Below are positions 8,808 to 17,123 of a stretch of 64,000 nucleotides of DNA, in pieces. Where the stretch lies: contig NZ_JANQBC010000012.1 in the NCBI RefSeq assembly GCF_024721995.1, forward strand, positions 152,522 to 216,521, in the 5' to 3' direction. This DNA is from Paenibacillus radicibacter (lineage in GTDB: Bacteria; Bacillota; Bacilli; Paenibacillales; NBRC-103111). The notes beneath the pieces are model-generated. The model was given only the letters and a program-made list of their open reading frames with translations. It made no database searches and was not told the origin of the DNA. Both the position numbers and the translations under genes were made by a program. How positions within the stretch are numbered: the stretch's first letter is position 1; each line of letters starts with the position of its first letter.

Positions 8808-9956
8808 TTAGTGCCCTTCGTCCGAGTGAATGATGTTGCCGCCTGCGGCTTTGCGCAGGCGGTTCATGATCGCAGCCCCGATGCCATGCTCGGGGCAAGA
8901 TTCTGCCAAGATGAAGGTCGCTTCATCTTGGTCGAACTGCCGCAGGGCTGCGAACAGCCCCTGCGCGATGGTATGCGGCGCGGCGAGCGTGCCGCAGGCA
9001 ACGACGACGTCGGCCTCCTCGTAGAGGGCCGACCGTTCGGTGCGGGTGAGCACGCCTGTGCGCTCACCGCGGGATTTCGCGGCGCGCAGCTCGCGCCGGA
9101 TCGTACTCGCGACGGCGTCCGGATCAGCGCCGTCGACTAAGATCATTCGTCCACGCGGTGCGTAGTGGGCGTACTTCATGCCCGGCGCACGAGGCGCCTC
9201 GCCCGCGATTGCAGCAGAGCTTGATGTGTCAGCGGCTATGCCCGGTGACATATCGATCGACTCTGCTGCATCGCCGGAAGGCTCGCCCCCCGCCGGGGCG
9301 ATGACCGTGACGCCGGGCAGCGCTTCGCGCAGCTGCTCGGCGGTCACGCCGCCAGGACGCAGGATGTGCAAAGCATCCTGCGCCCACTCTACCACCGTCG
9401 ACTCGAGTCCGACGGTGGCTGACCCTGCCTCGACGATGCCGCCAATGCGGCCGTCGAGATCAGCTAACACGTGCTCGGCACGTGTTGGGCTTGGCTTACC
9501 CGAGGAGTTTGCGCTCGGGGCAGCAATGGGTCTGCCCGAGAGGCGAATGAGCTCGCGGGCAACGGTATTGTCGGGGATGCGAATCCCGACAGTGGAAAGC
9601 CCCGCTGTGACGAGCGGGGAGATGGTTCCTTGGCGAACGGGAAAAATGATCGTCAGCGGCCCTGGCCAGAACGCTTCCATTAATTGTTCCACGGGACCTT
9701 CAACAGGTTTTGTCCACTTCGGCAAATCCTGACGGTCTGCAATATGCACGATAAGCGGGTTGTCGGAAGGTCGTCCTTTGGCCATGAAAATCTGCTTAAC
9801 GGCATCGGTATTCGTGGCATCCGCCCCAAGTCCGTACACCGTTTCGGTTGGGAAAGCGACGGTTTGTCCTTGTCGAAGCAGCTCTGCTGCGTCACTTAAT
9901 GCTTCTTGTGAGGCAGCTTCATCTATGTGCCTTGCGATATGCCATTGTTTCGTCAA
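8808..9956 (-). CDS. tsaC: L-threonylcarbamoyladenylate synthase (Sua5/YwlC type)
   Basis: This enzyme makes threonylcarbamoyl-AMP from threonine, bicarbonate and ATP, the first step of the t6A modification at tRNA position 37. The N-terminal YrdC domain (residues about 20-205) shows FPTETVYGLGADA, KGRPSDNPLIVH and the PSANSSGKPSPT loop. The C-terminal Sua5 domain follows a low-complexity linker. A TTG start at 9956 follows a GAGG site. Composition is odd: the first 260 bases are ordinary, then GC rises sharply (45 of 60 bases at 8941-9000). Confidence 0.95.
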   Translation of the reverse strand: MTKQWHIARHIDEAASQEALSDAAELLRQGQTVAFPTETVYGLGADATNTDAVKQIFMAKGRPSDNPLIVHIADRQDLPKWTKPVEGPVEQLMEAFWPGPLTIIFPVRQGTISPLVTAGLSTVGIRIPDNTVARELIRLSGRPIAAPSANSSGKPSPTRAEHVLADLDGRIGGIVEAGSATVGLESTVVEWAQDALHILRPGGVTAEQLREALPGVTVIAPAGGEPSGDAAESIDMSPGIAADTSSSAAIAGEAPRAPGMKYAHYAPRGRMILVDGADPDAVASTIRRELRAAKSRGERTGVLTRTERSALYEEADVVVACGTLAAPHTIAQGLFAALRQFDQDEATFILAESCPEHGIGAAIMNRLRKAAGGNIIHSDEGH

Positions 9957-10174
9957 AACGTCCTCATCCTTTGCTTCTTGAATTCAAGTCTATGGTAAAA
10001 GTTTTCATAATTATCTGATTAGGGAATTATTCGGCTTTTCAAGTAATCGTTAGTTGCTATACTAGAAGAGATCACCTACGTGTATCTTCACTTTAAAATG
10101 TGCGTCTGATGTGTCAAAATTTTACCGAAAATGGTGCCATCACGCAATCCTACCGCAAAGGAGTCTCAATTACA

Positions 10175-10553
10175 ATGCATTCATCCGTTCAAATTACGAC
10201 ACCTAGACTCACACTAATCGCGATTACCACCGATGTAATCGAAACCTATTCCAAGCAAGGCTACCCGCTTCTTAAACACATTCAGATGTATTTAGATGGA
10301 CTTCAAGCAGATCCTTCCCTACTTGGGTGGGGTGTATGGTATATCATACGTACCGAAGATGGACAAGTTATTGGGGATACGGGTTTCAAAGGGAAACCTG
10401 ATGAGAAACGTGCGATTGAAGTTGGTTATGGCATCAGTCCTGACGCTCAAAGACAACGAGCCCTCCATACGTGTGTTGGAGAAGCTCGGTATGCGTAGAA
10501 CCGGAGAATCCGATTCGATGTTTAATTGGAAATTAGAGAAACCTGCAAACTAA
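10175..10553 (+). pseudogene. GNAT family acetyltransferase, internal deletion and frameshift
   Basis: The first frame reads MHSSVQITTPRLTLIAITTD and continues through GDTGFKGKPDEKRAIEVGYGISPDAQR, the start of a RimJ-type N-acetyltransferase. It then runs into nonsense and stops at 10498. In another frame the true C-terminus follows at once: DNEPSIRVLEKLGMRRTGE to LEKPAN. The roughly 30-residue stretch that normally holds the acetyl-CoA loop and helix between these blocks is missing. So a deletion removed the middle and shifted the frame. AAAGGAG lies 11 bases before the ATG. It must be non-functional as an acetyltransferase. Confidence 0.85.
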
Positions 10554-10577
10554 ATTGTAGATTGGTTGGGGGTGGAA

Positions 10578-10735
10578 ATCCTTGAATAACTCGGGTGATT
10601 CGAGTGACTTCAGCGACTTGGGTGGACTGAGTCACTATGAAGTGACTTTAAGTGACCTTTAAGTGTCTTGAGCTAACTTGAGGTGACTGTAAGTAACCTT
10701 TAAGTCACTTTTGGTATCCCGGATATCCTAGGTAT
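10578..10735. repeat. degenerate short tandem repeat (GTGACTT-like unit)
   Basis: About 14 imperfect units of 9 to 11 bases follow one another. Examples are GTGATTCGA, GTGACTTCA, GTGACTTTAA, GTGACCTTTAA, GTGTCTTGA, GTGACTGTAA and GTAACCTTTAA, ending in three GTATCC/GATATCC units. No stable coding frame covers it. It fills the gap between the acetyltransferase pseudogene and the 3' end of spoIIR. Confidence 0.6.
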
Positions 10736-10759
10736 CCGTCTTAACCACCGGTTAATCCC

Positions 10760-11563
10760 TTAACTAAACCAGCTGCTAATCCAATCCCATAAGAAGAACC
10801 GATATTGACGCTCGCCTGACTTTTCATTACTTGTGTCGGTTGTAGACGAATCATTTTTTTCTTTCACATCGGAAGCAAGCGAAGCTGTTTTTACCGATTT
10901 GTCTACATCCTTACCCGCTTTAATTGATTTCTCTTTGGAATCAGAAGCTGAGCTCATGTTCTTCGTCTGAACACCCTTCGCACTTTTACCCTCATTCGTG
11001 CTTGCCACCGCATCGCCTGACACTACATCCACAAAACATAACGGTGGGAACAACACACACCACCAGTTCTGACCTTCCGCTTTACCTAGCGAGATTCGAA
11101 GTGCCTCGTAATCTCCTGCTGGGTATACTTGACCTCCGTACATTTTTGCTGGAAAAGGAACTTGTCCAAGTTCCACTTTATATCCATAGCTGTAACCGCG
11201 TTTTTGCAGTTCTTTTCCTACCAAATCCTCTATTTCTGTCAAATGAGAATTAATCGTCTCGCGAGCTTGCTCTAATGTCTGCGGACCACCTGCCCACTCT
11301 CCGATCTGTGCAATGACGCTATCACGAATATCGCGCTTAACGAGTTGATCCATCGGATCATCCGAATTTGCTAGAATACGCAAGCGAATGGATTCCTGTG
11401 GAATCGTTGAAGCCGCAATGGCTGTGTTTCCTTTGTTATTTTCCCAAACGACGATCATGAATATAAGTGCAAAAGCGAGAATCATATAAGTGCGAAAAGT
11501 AAAGGATTGGTTCGATGATTTCGTTGGCGCTGATGGCTCAACCGATAAATAAATATGTTTCAT
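10760..11563 (-). CDS. spoIIR: stage II sporulation protein R
   Basis: SpoIIR is made in the forespore under sigma-F and secreted into the intermembrane space. There it triggers SpoIIGA to process pro-sigma-E in the mother cell. A signal-anchor helix is at about residues 27-45. It is followed by the family core (ESIRLRILANSDDPMDQLVKRDIRD, then GDYEALRISLGKAEGQNWWCVLFPPLCF). The C-terminal RFFLWDWI is preceded by an unusual Lys/Ser-rich insert of about 65 residues (roughly 190-250) that standard SpoIIR lacks. GTG at 11566 is an alternative start. It sits next to tsaC as in Bacillus. Confidence 0.93.
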   Translation of the reverse strand: MKHIYLSVEPSAPTKSSNQSFTFRTYMILAFALIFMIVVWENNKGNTAIAASTIPQESIRLRILANSDDPMDQLVKRDIRDSVIAQIGEWAGGPQTLEQARETINSHLTEIEDLVGKELQKRGYSYGYKVELGQVPFPAKMYGGQVYPAGDYEALRISLGKAEGQNWWCVLFPPLCFVDVVSGDAVASTNEGKSAKGVQTKNMSSASDSKEKSIKAGKDVDKSVKTASLASDVKEKNDSSTTDTSNEKSGERQYRFFLWDWISSWFS

Positions 11564-11639
11564 CACGTCTTACCCCTCTCAAGTTCCTATGATTGCTAGT
11601 ATGGGCAAAATAGACGATAGCTAAACTATGAATCTAGTA

Positions 11640-11738
11640 AAAATTTGAATTGGAATCTATCAAGTGACACTCCTACTATCTGGCACTTCAAAACATGACA
11701 CTTGTCACCTGCAAGTCATGACACTGTTAACTTATAAT
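11640..11738 (+). promoter_or_regulatory. candidate operator and -10 box of the ABC exporter/two-component operon
   Basis: A TATAAT box at 11733-11738 has no good -35. Upstream lie two exact ATGACACT repeats 23 bases apart (two helical turns), one embedded in the palindrome TGACACTTGTCA, and a further GTGACACT. This layout suits a promoter activated by the LuxR-family regulator encoded at 14603-15205. The assignment is inferred from position. Confidence 0.45.
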
Positions 11739-11789
11739 GACCCTGTCCACGTTCTACAATGAGAACAGAAACGTTGGAGGTGCAAGGGG

Positions 11790-12710
11790 ATGAATAAACA
11801 GGTGGAAATGAATAAAATCGTGGAAGTTCAGCAAGTGACGAAGGTGTATGGAAATAAGCATGCGGTAGATCAAGTATCGTTCACTATAAATAAAGGAACA
11901 GTTGTAGCGATTCTAGGGCCGAATGGAGCTGGAAAGACGACAACGCTGTCGATGCTCCTCGGACTTATTGACTCAACATCAGGTTCTGTGAAGCTATTCG
12001 GTCAAGATCCGAAAGAGAAGCAGGTGCGTGAACGGGTAGGCGCTATGCTGCAGGAGATTGATGTCGTTGATAATTTAACAGTGCGTGAGATCATTCATCT
12101 CGTTCGCAGCTATTACCCGAATCCGATGACGGTAGAGGAGTTAACTCGCCTGACAGGGCTGCGCAAGGAAGATTTAAACCGATATGCCAATAAGCTGTCT
12201 GGCGGTCAGAAACGCAGTCTCGGATTTGCACTAGCACTTGCGGGTAATCCAGACTTACTCTTTTTCGATGAACCGACTGTCGGTCTAGATATTCGTGCTC
12301 GCCGAGCTTTCTGGGATCAAGTGCAGCAGTTTACGGCGAAGGGAAAGACGATTATTTTTACAACTCATTATTTGCAGGAGGCTGACGATGTGGCGGATCG
12401 CGTCATATTGTTCCATCACGGGAGCATTGTAGCAGATGGCAAGCCCGAGGAAATTAAAGCAAAACTAACCAAACAGACTGTTTCCTTCTATATCGAGGAT
12501 AGCAACAACCATGAACAATTACTGGCGCTGCCGGGGGTCTCGGACGTCTATGTGCAGGAAGGGCGTACATATGTCGTGACAACGGACACGGATGCGACTA
12601 TTGCAGCGGTTTACAAACAAAACATGCAGGTATCCGGGGTTCAAATTCAGTCAGGCAGCTTGGAAGATGCTTTTGCTCAATTAACGCTTGATCATAAGGA
12701 GGTTGTGTAA
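11790..12710 (+). CDS. ABC exporter ATP-binding protein
   Basis: This is a 306-residue ABC ATPase. Walker A is GPNGAGKTT, the signature is LSGGQKRSLG, Walker B is LLFFDEPTVGLD and the switch His is in TTHYLQEADD. The C-terminal 80 residues are the extra domain usual in DrrA/YvfR-type exporters. GGAGG precedes the ATG. It overlaps nothing and is followed one base later by its membrane partner. The set ABC-permease-histidine kinase-LuxR regulator is the YvfRSTU/YfiJKLMN arrangement of Bacillus, linked to drug or lipid export. The substrate cannot be told from sequence. Confidence 0.92.
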   Translation: MNKQVEMNKIVEVQQVTKVYGNKHAVDQVSFTINKGTVVAILGPNGAGKTTTLSMLLGLIDSTSGSVKLFGQDPKEKQVRERVGAMLQEIDVVDNLTVREIIHLVRSYYPNPMTVEELTRLTGLRKEDLNRYANKLSGGQKRSLGFALALAGNPDLLFFDEPTVGLDIRARRAFWDQVQQFTAKGKTIIFTTHYLQEADDVADRVILFHHGSIVADGKPEEIKAKLTKQTVSFYIEDSNNHEQLLALPGVSDVYVQEGRTYVVTTDTDATIAAVYKQNMQVSGVQIQSGSLEDAFAQLTLDHKEVV

Positions 12711-12711
12711 A

Positions 12712-13449
12712 ATGAATATGTTATTAATGCAGTGTAAAGCTGAAATTCTGCGCGTGCTGCGCAACAAATACTATATATTCTGGTCGCTAGTTATGCCGAT
12801 CTTGTTCTATTACATCTTTACGAAGGTTGTAAACTCAGGTATGGCAGATAAGCAGTTATGGCAGGCGCATTACTTGATGTCGATGGCTACGTTCAGTGTG
12901 ATGGGTTCATCGATCATGACACTTGGTATTCGCATGGTTCAAGAAAGGCTAACTGGTTGGTCGCGTTTTATCCGGATTACACCGCTGCCGAACTCGATTT
13001 ATTTTTTCGCAAAAATGATCAGCCAGACGCTAGTTCACCTACTATCCATTATTGTGATTTTCATTGCGGGTTACCTCATCAACGGTGTCTCTTTATCAGC
13101 TGTACAGTGGATCACTAGCGGACTATGGATTCTACTTGCATCTGCACCATTCCTTGCAATTGGAACATTAATTGGCATGATGCGTAAAGTGGAGACAGCT
13201 AGTGGCGTAAGCAATATGATCTATATGGCTCTTGCGATTACAGGCGGGATGTGGATGCCGATGGAAGTGCTCCCAAATCTCATGCAGCAGATCGGGCACT
13301 GGCTTCCTTCCTATAACTTCGGCAGTGGCGTATGGGATATCATTCGCGGACAAGCGCCTACTTTAAGCAGTGTTCTTATTCTAGCAGGCTACCTGATCGT
13401 GTTTATGCTATTATCAAACTATATTAGAAAAAAACAGGAAGCGGTGTAG
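12712..13449 (+). CDS. ABC-2 type exporter permease
   Basis: This 245-residue protein has six predicted membrane helices of the ABC-2 family. An amphipathic segment after helix 2 contains LGIRMVQERLTGWSRFIRITPLP, and the GMWMPMEVLPNLMQQIGHWLPSYNF loop precedes the last helix. AAGGAGG lies nine bases before the ATG at 12712. It forms the membrane half of the exporter with the ATPase just upstream and is followed six bases later by the sensor kinase. Confidence 0.9.
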   Translation: MNMLLMQCKAEILRVLRNKYYIFWSLVMPILFYYIFTKVVNSGMADKQLWQAHYLMSMATFSVMGSSIMTLGIRMVQERLTGWSRFIRITPLPNSIYFFAKMISQTLVHLLSIIVIFIAGYLINGVSLSAVQWITSGLWILLASAPFLAIGTLIGMMRKVETASGVSNMIYMALAITGGMWMPMEVLPNLMQQIGHWLPSYNFGSGVWDIIRGQAPTLSSVLILAGYLIVFMLLSNYIRKKQEAV

Positions 13450-13455
13450 CATAAC

Positions 13456-14601
13456 ATGGCAGCAAGGAGAAAGTTTGAGTTATTTCCAAAGCGATTCGGT
13501 GTATTCCCATTGGTCTTTCTACTATATCTAGCATTTCCTCTAACTAGTATGACCGAACAACATGGGGTTAAGATGGTGCTTGGATATGCGATGCTCCTTG
13601 TATTTATCGTTTCTTATCGTCAACTCTATTATGCGATTGGCCACAGAATGAAATATGCAATTTGGTTAGGCTTGCAGATGTTCATCGTCTTCATCTTGTC
13701 TGTCTTTTATGCAGAAACTTATGTGCTTATGGGATTCTTTGCAGCTAACTTTGTGGGGCAATATCGGAATACGCGACCTTTTCGAATCGCAATGATCACA
13801 TTTGCAATCGTCTGTATAGCTCCGATCGTAGTTAATTTCCAGAATCTTATAAACAATAAAGGTTCCCTTATGATGGCACCCATGTTCATTGTGATGCTTG
13901 TCTCACCGTTTGGAATTCGATCTGCTATGAAATATCAAGATTTAGAGCGAAAGTTAGATCAGGCCAACGAGCAAATTAAGCAGCTCGTTAAGCGGGATGA
14001 ACGGATGCGAATTGCCCGAGATTTACACGATACACTGGGTCACACCCTCTCTCTGATTACGTTAAAAAGTCAATTGGTTACGAAGTTAATCGACAAAGAC
14101 CCGAAGCGTGCACAGAACGAAGCAGCTGAAATTGAACGTACTTCCCGCTCCACGTTAAAGCAAGTAAGAGAGCTTGTGTCGGAGATGCGTGCGACGACCG
14201 TCGCAGAAGAACTGATCGATGCAGAAGCCATTCTAAGCAGCGCACAAATTAAGCTGATCGTAAAGGGCGAGACTGAGCTGAGGGACGTCCCTGCATTGAC
14301 GCAAAATATTATGAGTATGTGCCTCCGTGAACTGATCACGAATGTAGTCAAACATAGTGAGGCGACCATCTGTACGATAAAATTAATCCACACCGAAGGA
14401 ACTATCGGCATAGTGGTACAAGATAACGGCAAGGGGATTTCAACTCAAGTGCTTGAGGGTAATGGACTGGCAGGTATGCGGGAGCGCTTAGCCTTTATTG
14501 AAGGAGAGCTGCAACTAGCTCCAAATGCTAGCCACACTGGTACAGTGGTGTCTATTATTATCCCTGTTGTCATCAAAGAACCACTGGAAGGGGTTGTCTA
14601 G
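13456..14601 (+). CDS. sensor histidine kinase, DesK/NarL-partner type
   Basis: The N-terminal 155 residues hold about five membrane helices without an extracellular domain. Next come a coiled-coil linker and the HisKA_3 phospho-acceptor motif IARDLHDTLGH (His191). The ATPase domain has the N box LRELITNVVKHS and G box DNGKGIS. Intramembrane-sensing kinases of this type detect membrane state or the load on an adjacent transporter. Stop and next start are almost joined (the regulator begins one base later). Confidence 0.93.
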   Translation: MAARRKFELFPKRFGVFPLVFLLYLAFPLTSMTEQHGVKMVLGYAMLLVFIVSYRQLYYAIGHRMKYAIWLGLQMFIVFILSVFYAETYVLMGFFAANFVGQYRNTRPFRIAMITFAIVCIAPIVVNFQNLINNKGSLMMAPMFIVMLVSPFGIRSAMKYQDLERKLDQANEQIKQLVKRDERMRIARDLHDTLGHTLSLITLKSQLVTKLIDKDPKRAQNEAAEIERTSRSTLKQVRELVSEMRATTVAEELIDAEAILSSAQIKLIVKGETELRDVPALTQNIMSMCLRELITNVVKHSEATICTIKLIHTEGTIGIVVQDNGKGISTQVLEGNGLAGMRERLAFIEGELQLAPNASHTGTVVSIIIPVVIKEPLEGVV

Positions 14602-14602
14602 G

Positions 14603-15205
14603 ATGATTCGAATCATTCTTGCGGAAGATCAGCGTATGCTGCGGGGTGCATTAGGTTCACTTCTTGACTTAGAAGATGATATTGAAGTCATCGGGCAAGC
14701 AGATAATGGTGAGGAAGCACTTAAGCTGATCCACGAGCTTAAGCCTGATGTCTGCTTAATGGATATTGAAATGCCGCTTCTGACAGGGCTCGATATTGCT
14801 GAGCAACTTCAGATGGCCAAGTCCTCTTGCAAAGTGATCATACTTACCACTTTCGCACGTCCTGGATATTTTGAAAGAGCTGTTAAAGCTGAAGTGCATG
14901 GTTATTTGTTAAAAGACGGCTCCAGTGACGATCTCGCACAATCCATCCGTAATGTTATGGCAGGTAAGCGCGAGATGGCACCAGAATTAATATTCGGCGC
15001 ATTTAAAGAGAAGAATCCTTTGTCTGAACGAGAATGTGAAATCCTAAGGCTTGCTTCATCTGGCAAAACTTCGAATGAAATTGCAGCTAGCTTATTCCTC
15101 TCTCACGGCACGGTGCGCAACTACCTCTCTGAAATTATGGGTAAGCTTGAAGTCAAAAGCCGGATCGAAGCGATCAAGCTCGCCGAGGATAAGGGATGGT
15201 TGTGA
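14603..15205 (+). CDS. LuxR/NarL family response regulator
   Basis: The receiver domain starts MIRIILAEDQ with the phospho-acceptor Asp54 in CLMDIEMPLL. The C-terminal helix-turn-helix (about residues 135-195) begins NPLSERECEILRLASSGKTSNEIA. The 200-residue length is typical. AAGGGG lies nine bases before the ATG inside the kinase gene end. It probably activates the operon from the ATGACACT repeats upstream of 11790. A terminator hairpin begins two bases after its stop. Confidence 0.93.
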   Translation: MIRIILAEDQRMLRGALGSLLDLEDDIEVIGQADNGEEALKLIHELKPDVCLMDIEMPLLTGLDIAEQLQMAKSSCKVIILTTFARPGYFERAVKAEVHGYLLKDGSSDDLAQSIRNVMAGKREMAPELIFGAFKEKNPLSERECEILRLASSGKTSNEIAASLFLSHGTVRNYLSEIMGKLEVKSRIEAIKLAEDKGWL

Positions 15206-15207
15206 GT

Positions 15208-15295
15208 GAGGCTTATTGTCAGAAATGACGGTCAGCCTCTTTTTGTTATGCCATAGTCCGATCATTCTCGCGTCCATGGTATCCGTTACATCACG
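15208..15295 (+). repeat. 88-base direct repeat, copy 1, including a terminator
   Basis: This segment matches 17005-17092 over 88 bases with about ten substitutions and no gaps. Its first 38 bases form a terminator (GAGGCT ... AGCCTC then UUUUUG) that ends the two-component operon. The remaining 50 bases have no recognised role. The second copy lies just before codB, so the pair brackets dbpA. Confidence 0.85.
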
Positions 15296-15369
15296 AAATC
15301 GTATATGATAGTTGTACGGTGGCAACCTAACCACATATCAAATCATACAAACAAAGACGAGGTTATTTC

Positions 15370-16815
15370 ATGAGCGATCAGCATTTTACAGATTATAAAT
15401 TAAGTGATGAAATCGTACGGGCATTGGACAGCTTGGGCTATGCGCAGCCGACGGAAGTACAACGAGAAGTGATTCCCGTCGTGCTTGCGCGACATGATCT
15501 GGTTGTAAAATCACAGACGGGAAGCGGTAAGACGGCGGCATTCGGTATTCCGATCTGTGAATTAGTCGATTGGGACGAGAATAAACCACAGGCGTTAATC
15601 CTCACTCCGACGAGGGAATTGGCTGTTCAAGTCAAAGAGGACATGACGAATATCGGCCGATTCAAGCGGATTAAGGCGGCGGCGATCTATGGCCGCGATT
15701 CTTTTGCCAGACAAACAATGGAACTCAAGCAAAAATGTCACGTTGTTGTCGGAACGCCTGGACGTGTACTCGATCATCTAGGCAGAGGTACGATTCCGCT
15801 GGAGCGTGTGGAGTACTTGGTTATTGATGAAGCCGACGAAATGCTAAATATGGGCTTTATCGAGCAGGTTAAATCCATCATTAACGAATTGCCAATGGAT
15901 CGCGTAACCCTGTTATTCTCGGCAACTTTACCAGAAGAAGTCGAGATGCTGTCCCGCAAGTTTATGGATCATCCGAAACAGGTGGAGATTCAAGCAACGG
16001 GCATCACGACCGATCGAATCGAACATGCGCTGTATGAAGTGAGAGATTCCGGCAAATTCGCTTTGCTCGAAAATGTGACGATTGTCGAGAATCCGGACAG
16101 CTGTATTATTTTCTGCCGTACGCAAGAGCATGTGAATCAGGTGTTCGATCAATTGCGGGAGCTGGACTATCCTTGCGATAAGATCCATGGCGGCATGGAG
16201 CAAGAAGAACGATTCGCTGTGATGAACGATTATCGCAAAGGGCTGTTCCGTTATCTTGTTGCGACAGATGTGGCGGCACGCGGTATTGATATCGATAATA
16301 TTACGCATGTGATTAACTATGATCTTCCGATGGACAAAGAAAGCTACGTTCACCGTACAGGAAGAACAGGTCGTGCTGGTAAAACCGGCAAAGCGATCTC
16401 ATTTGTCACCCCGAATGATGGTCGATACCTACGTGAAATTCAAGATTATATTGGATTTGAGATTACGAGTCTAACCCCACCGACAAATGATGAGGTGGCA
16501 GGTAGTCAGGACGATTTTGCAAGGAAAATGAATAAGAAACCTGACCTTAAAGTAGACAAGAGTGAGCAGTTGAACAAAGAGATCGTGAAACTCTATTTCA
16601 ACGGAGGTAAGAAAAAGAAGCTAAGAGCTGTTGACTTCGTAGGTACAATCGCTCGCATTGAAGGCGTAACCGCGGAGGATATCGGGATCATTGCGATCCA
16701 AGATAACGTGACCTATGTGGATATTCTAAACGGCAAAGGCCAGCATGTGCTCCAAGTAATGAAGAACACGACGATCAAGGGCAAACTGCTGAAGGTGTAC
16801 GTGGCGAATAAGTAA
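15370..16815 (+). CDS. dbpA: ATP-dependent RNA helicase DbpA/YxiN
   Basis: This is a 481-residue DEAD-box helicase. The motifs appear in order: [28 protein letters not shown] (DEAD), [13 protein letters not shown] and [12 protein letters not shown]. The C-terminal 75 residues are the DbpA RNA-binding domain ([19 protein letters not shown] ... YVDILNGKG). In YxiN and DbpA this domain binds hairpin 92 of 23S rRNA and directs the enzyme to late 50S assembly. It is a single gene flanked by an 88-base direct repeat and does not belong to either neighbour operon. Confidence 0.94.
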   Translation: MSDQHFTDYKLSDEIVRALDSLGYAQPTEVQREVIPVVLARHDLVVKSQTGSGKTAAFGIPICELVDWDENKPQALILTPTRELAVQVKEDMTNIGRFKRIKAAAIYGRDSFARQTMELKQKCHVVVGTPGRVLDHLGRGTIPLERVEYLVIDEADEMLNMGFIEQVKSIINELPMDRVTLLFSATLPEEVEMLSRKFMDHPKQVEIQATGITTDRIEHALYEVRDSGKFALLENVTIVENPDSCIIFCRTQEHVNQVFDQLRELDYPCDKIHGGMEQEERFAVMNDYRKGLFRYLVATDVAARGIDIDNITHVINYDLPMDKESYVHRTGRTGRAGKTGKAISFVTPNDGRYLREIQDYIGFEITSLTPPTNDEVAGSQDDFARKMNKKPDLKVDKSEQLNKEIVKLYFNGGKKKKLRAVDFVGTIARIEGVTAEDIGIIAIQDNVTYVDILNGKGQHVLQVMKNTTIKGKLLKVYVANK

Positions 16816-16842
16816 TTAAGCATTGTTGGCAGGTAATTACCA

Positions 16843-16871
16843 TTGACAGGTTGATCTATATTTTGCATAAT
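16843..16871 (+). promoter_or_regulatory. sigma-A promoter of codBA
   Basis: A consensus -35 TTGACA is followed by a 17-base spacer and CATAAT. Transcription would start near 16878, about 25 bases before the PyrR-binding loop. Confidence 0.85.
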
Positions 16872-16877
16872 AAAATC

Positions 16878-17045
16878 GTTTATAAAACTTGGTACCTTTA
16901 ATTCAGTCCCGTGAGGCTGGCAAGGACAGCGGAATTTTATGACGACACGTGGGTGACGTGTGTGTGTTTGCATGCGCATAGACCCTTTCGTTTGTCATAA
17001 ACAGGAGGCTTACTGTCAGAAACGGCGGTAAGCCTCTTTTTGTTA
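16878..17045 (+). promoter_or_regulatory. PyrR-dependent attenuator of codBA
   Basis: The leader contains CAGTCCCGTGAGGCTGGCAA followed by GGAC at 16904-16928. This is the PyrR anti-antiterminator loop (AGUCC, GAGGCU, CAAGGA) that binds PyrR in the presence of UMP. Downstream lies a strong terminator at 17005-17042 (GAGGCTTAC / GTAAGCCTC then UUUUUG). TTTATGAC near 16936 can pair with GTCATAAA near 16994 as an antiterminator. High UMP should therefore shut off cytosine uptake and deamination, as in other pyr operons. Confidence 0.85.
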
Positions 17046-17092
17046 TGCCATAGGCATATCATTCTCGAGTTCATGGTATCAGTTACATCACG
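17005..17092 (+). repeat. 88-base direct repeat, copy 2, forms the codB attenuator terminator
   Basis: Counterpart of 15208-15295. Here the terminator half is the end of the PyrR attenuator. The compensated change CTTAC/GTAAG keeps the stem perfect, whereas copy 1 has a looser stem. Confidence 0.85.
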
Positions 17093-17123
17093 CATACACT
17101 AACATGATGGGGGATTATATGTT

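Noticed and set aside
8778..9732. Long rightward reading frames opposite tsaC (8778-9140, 9178-9732)
   Set aside because: They are by-products of the GC-rich tsaC sequence; tsaC has all family motifs and no ribosome binding site or homology supports the opposite frames.
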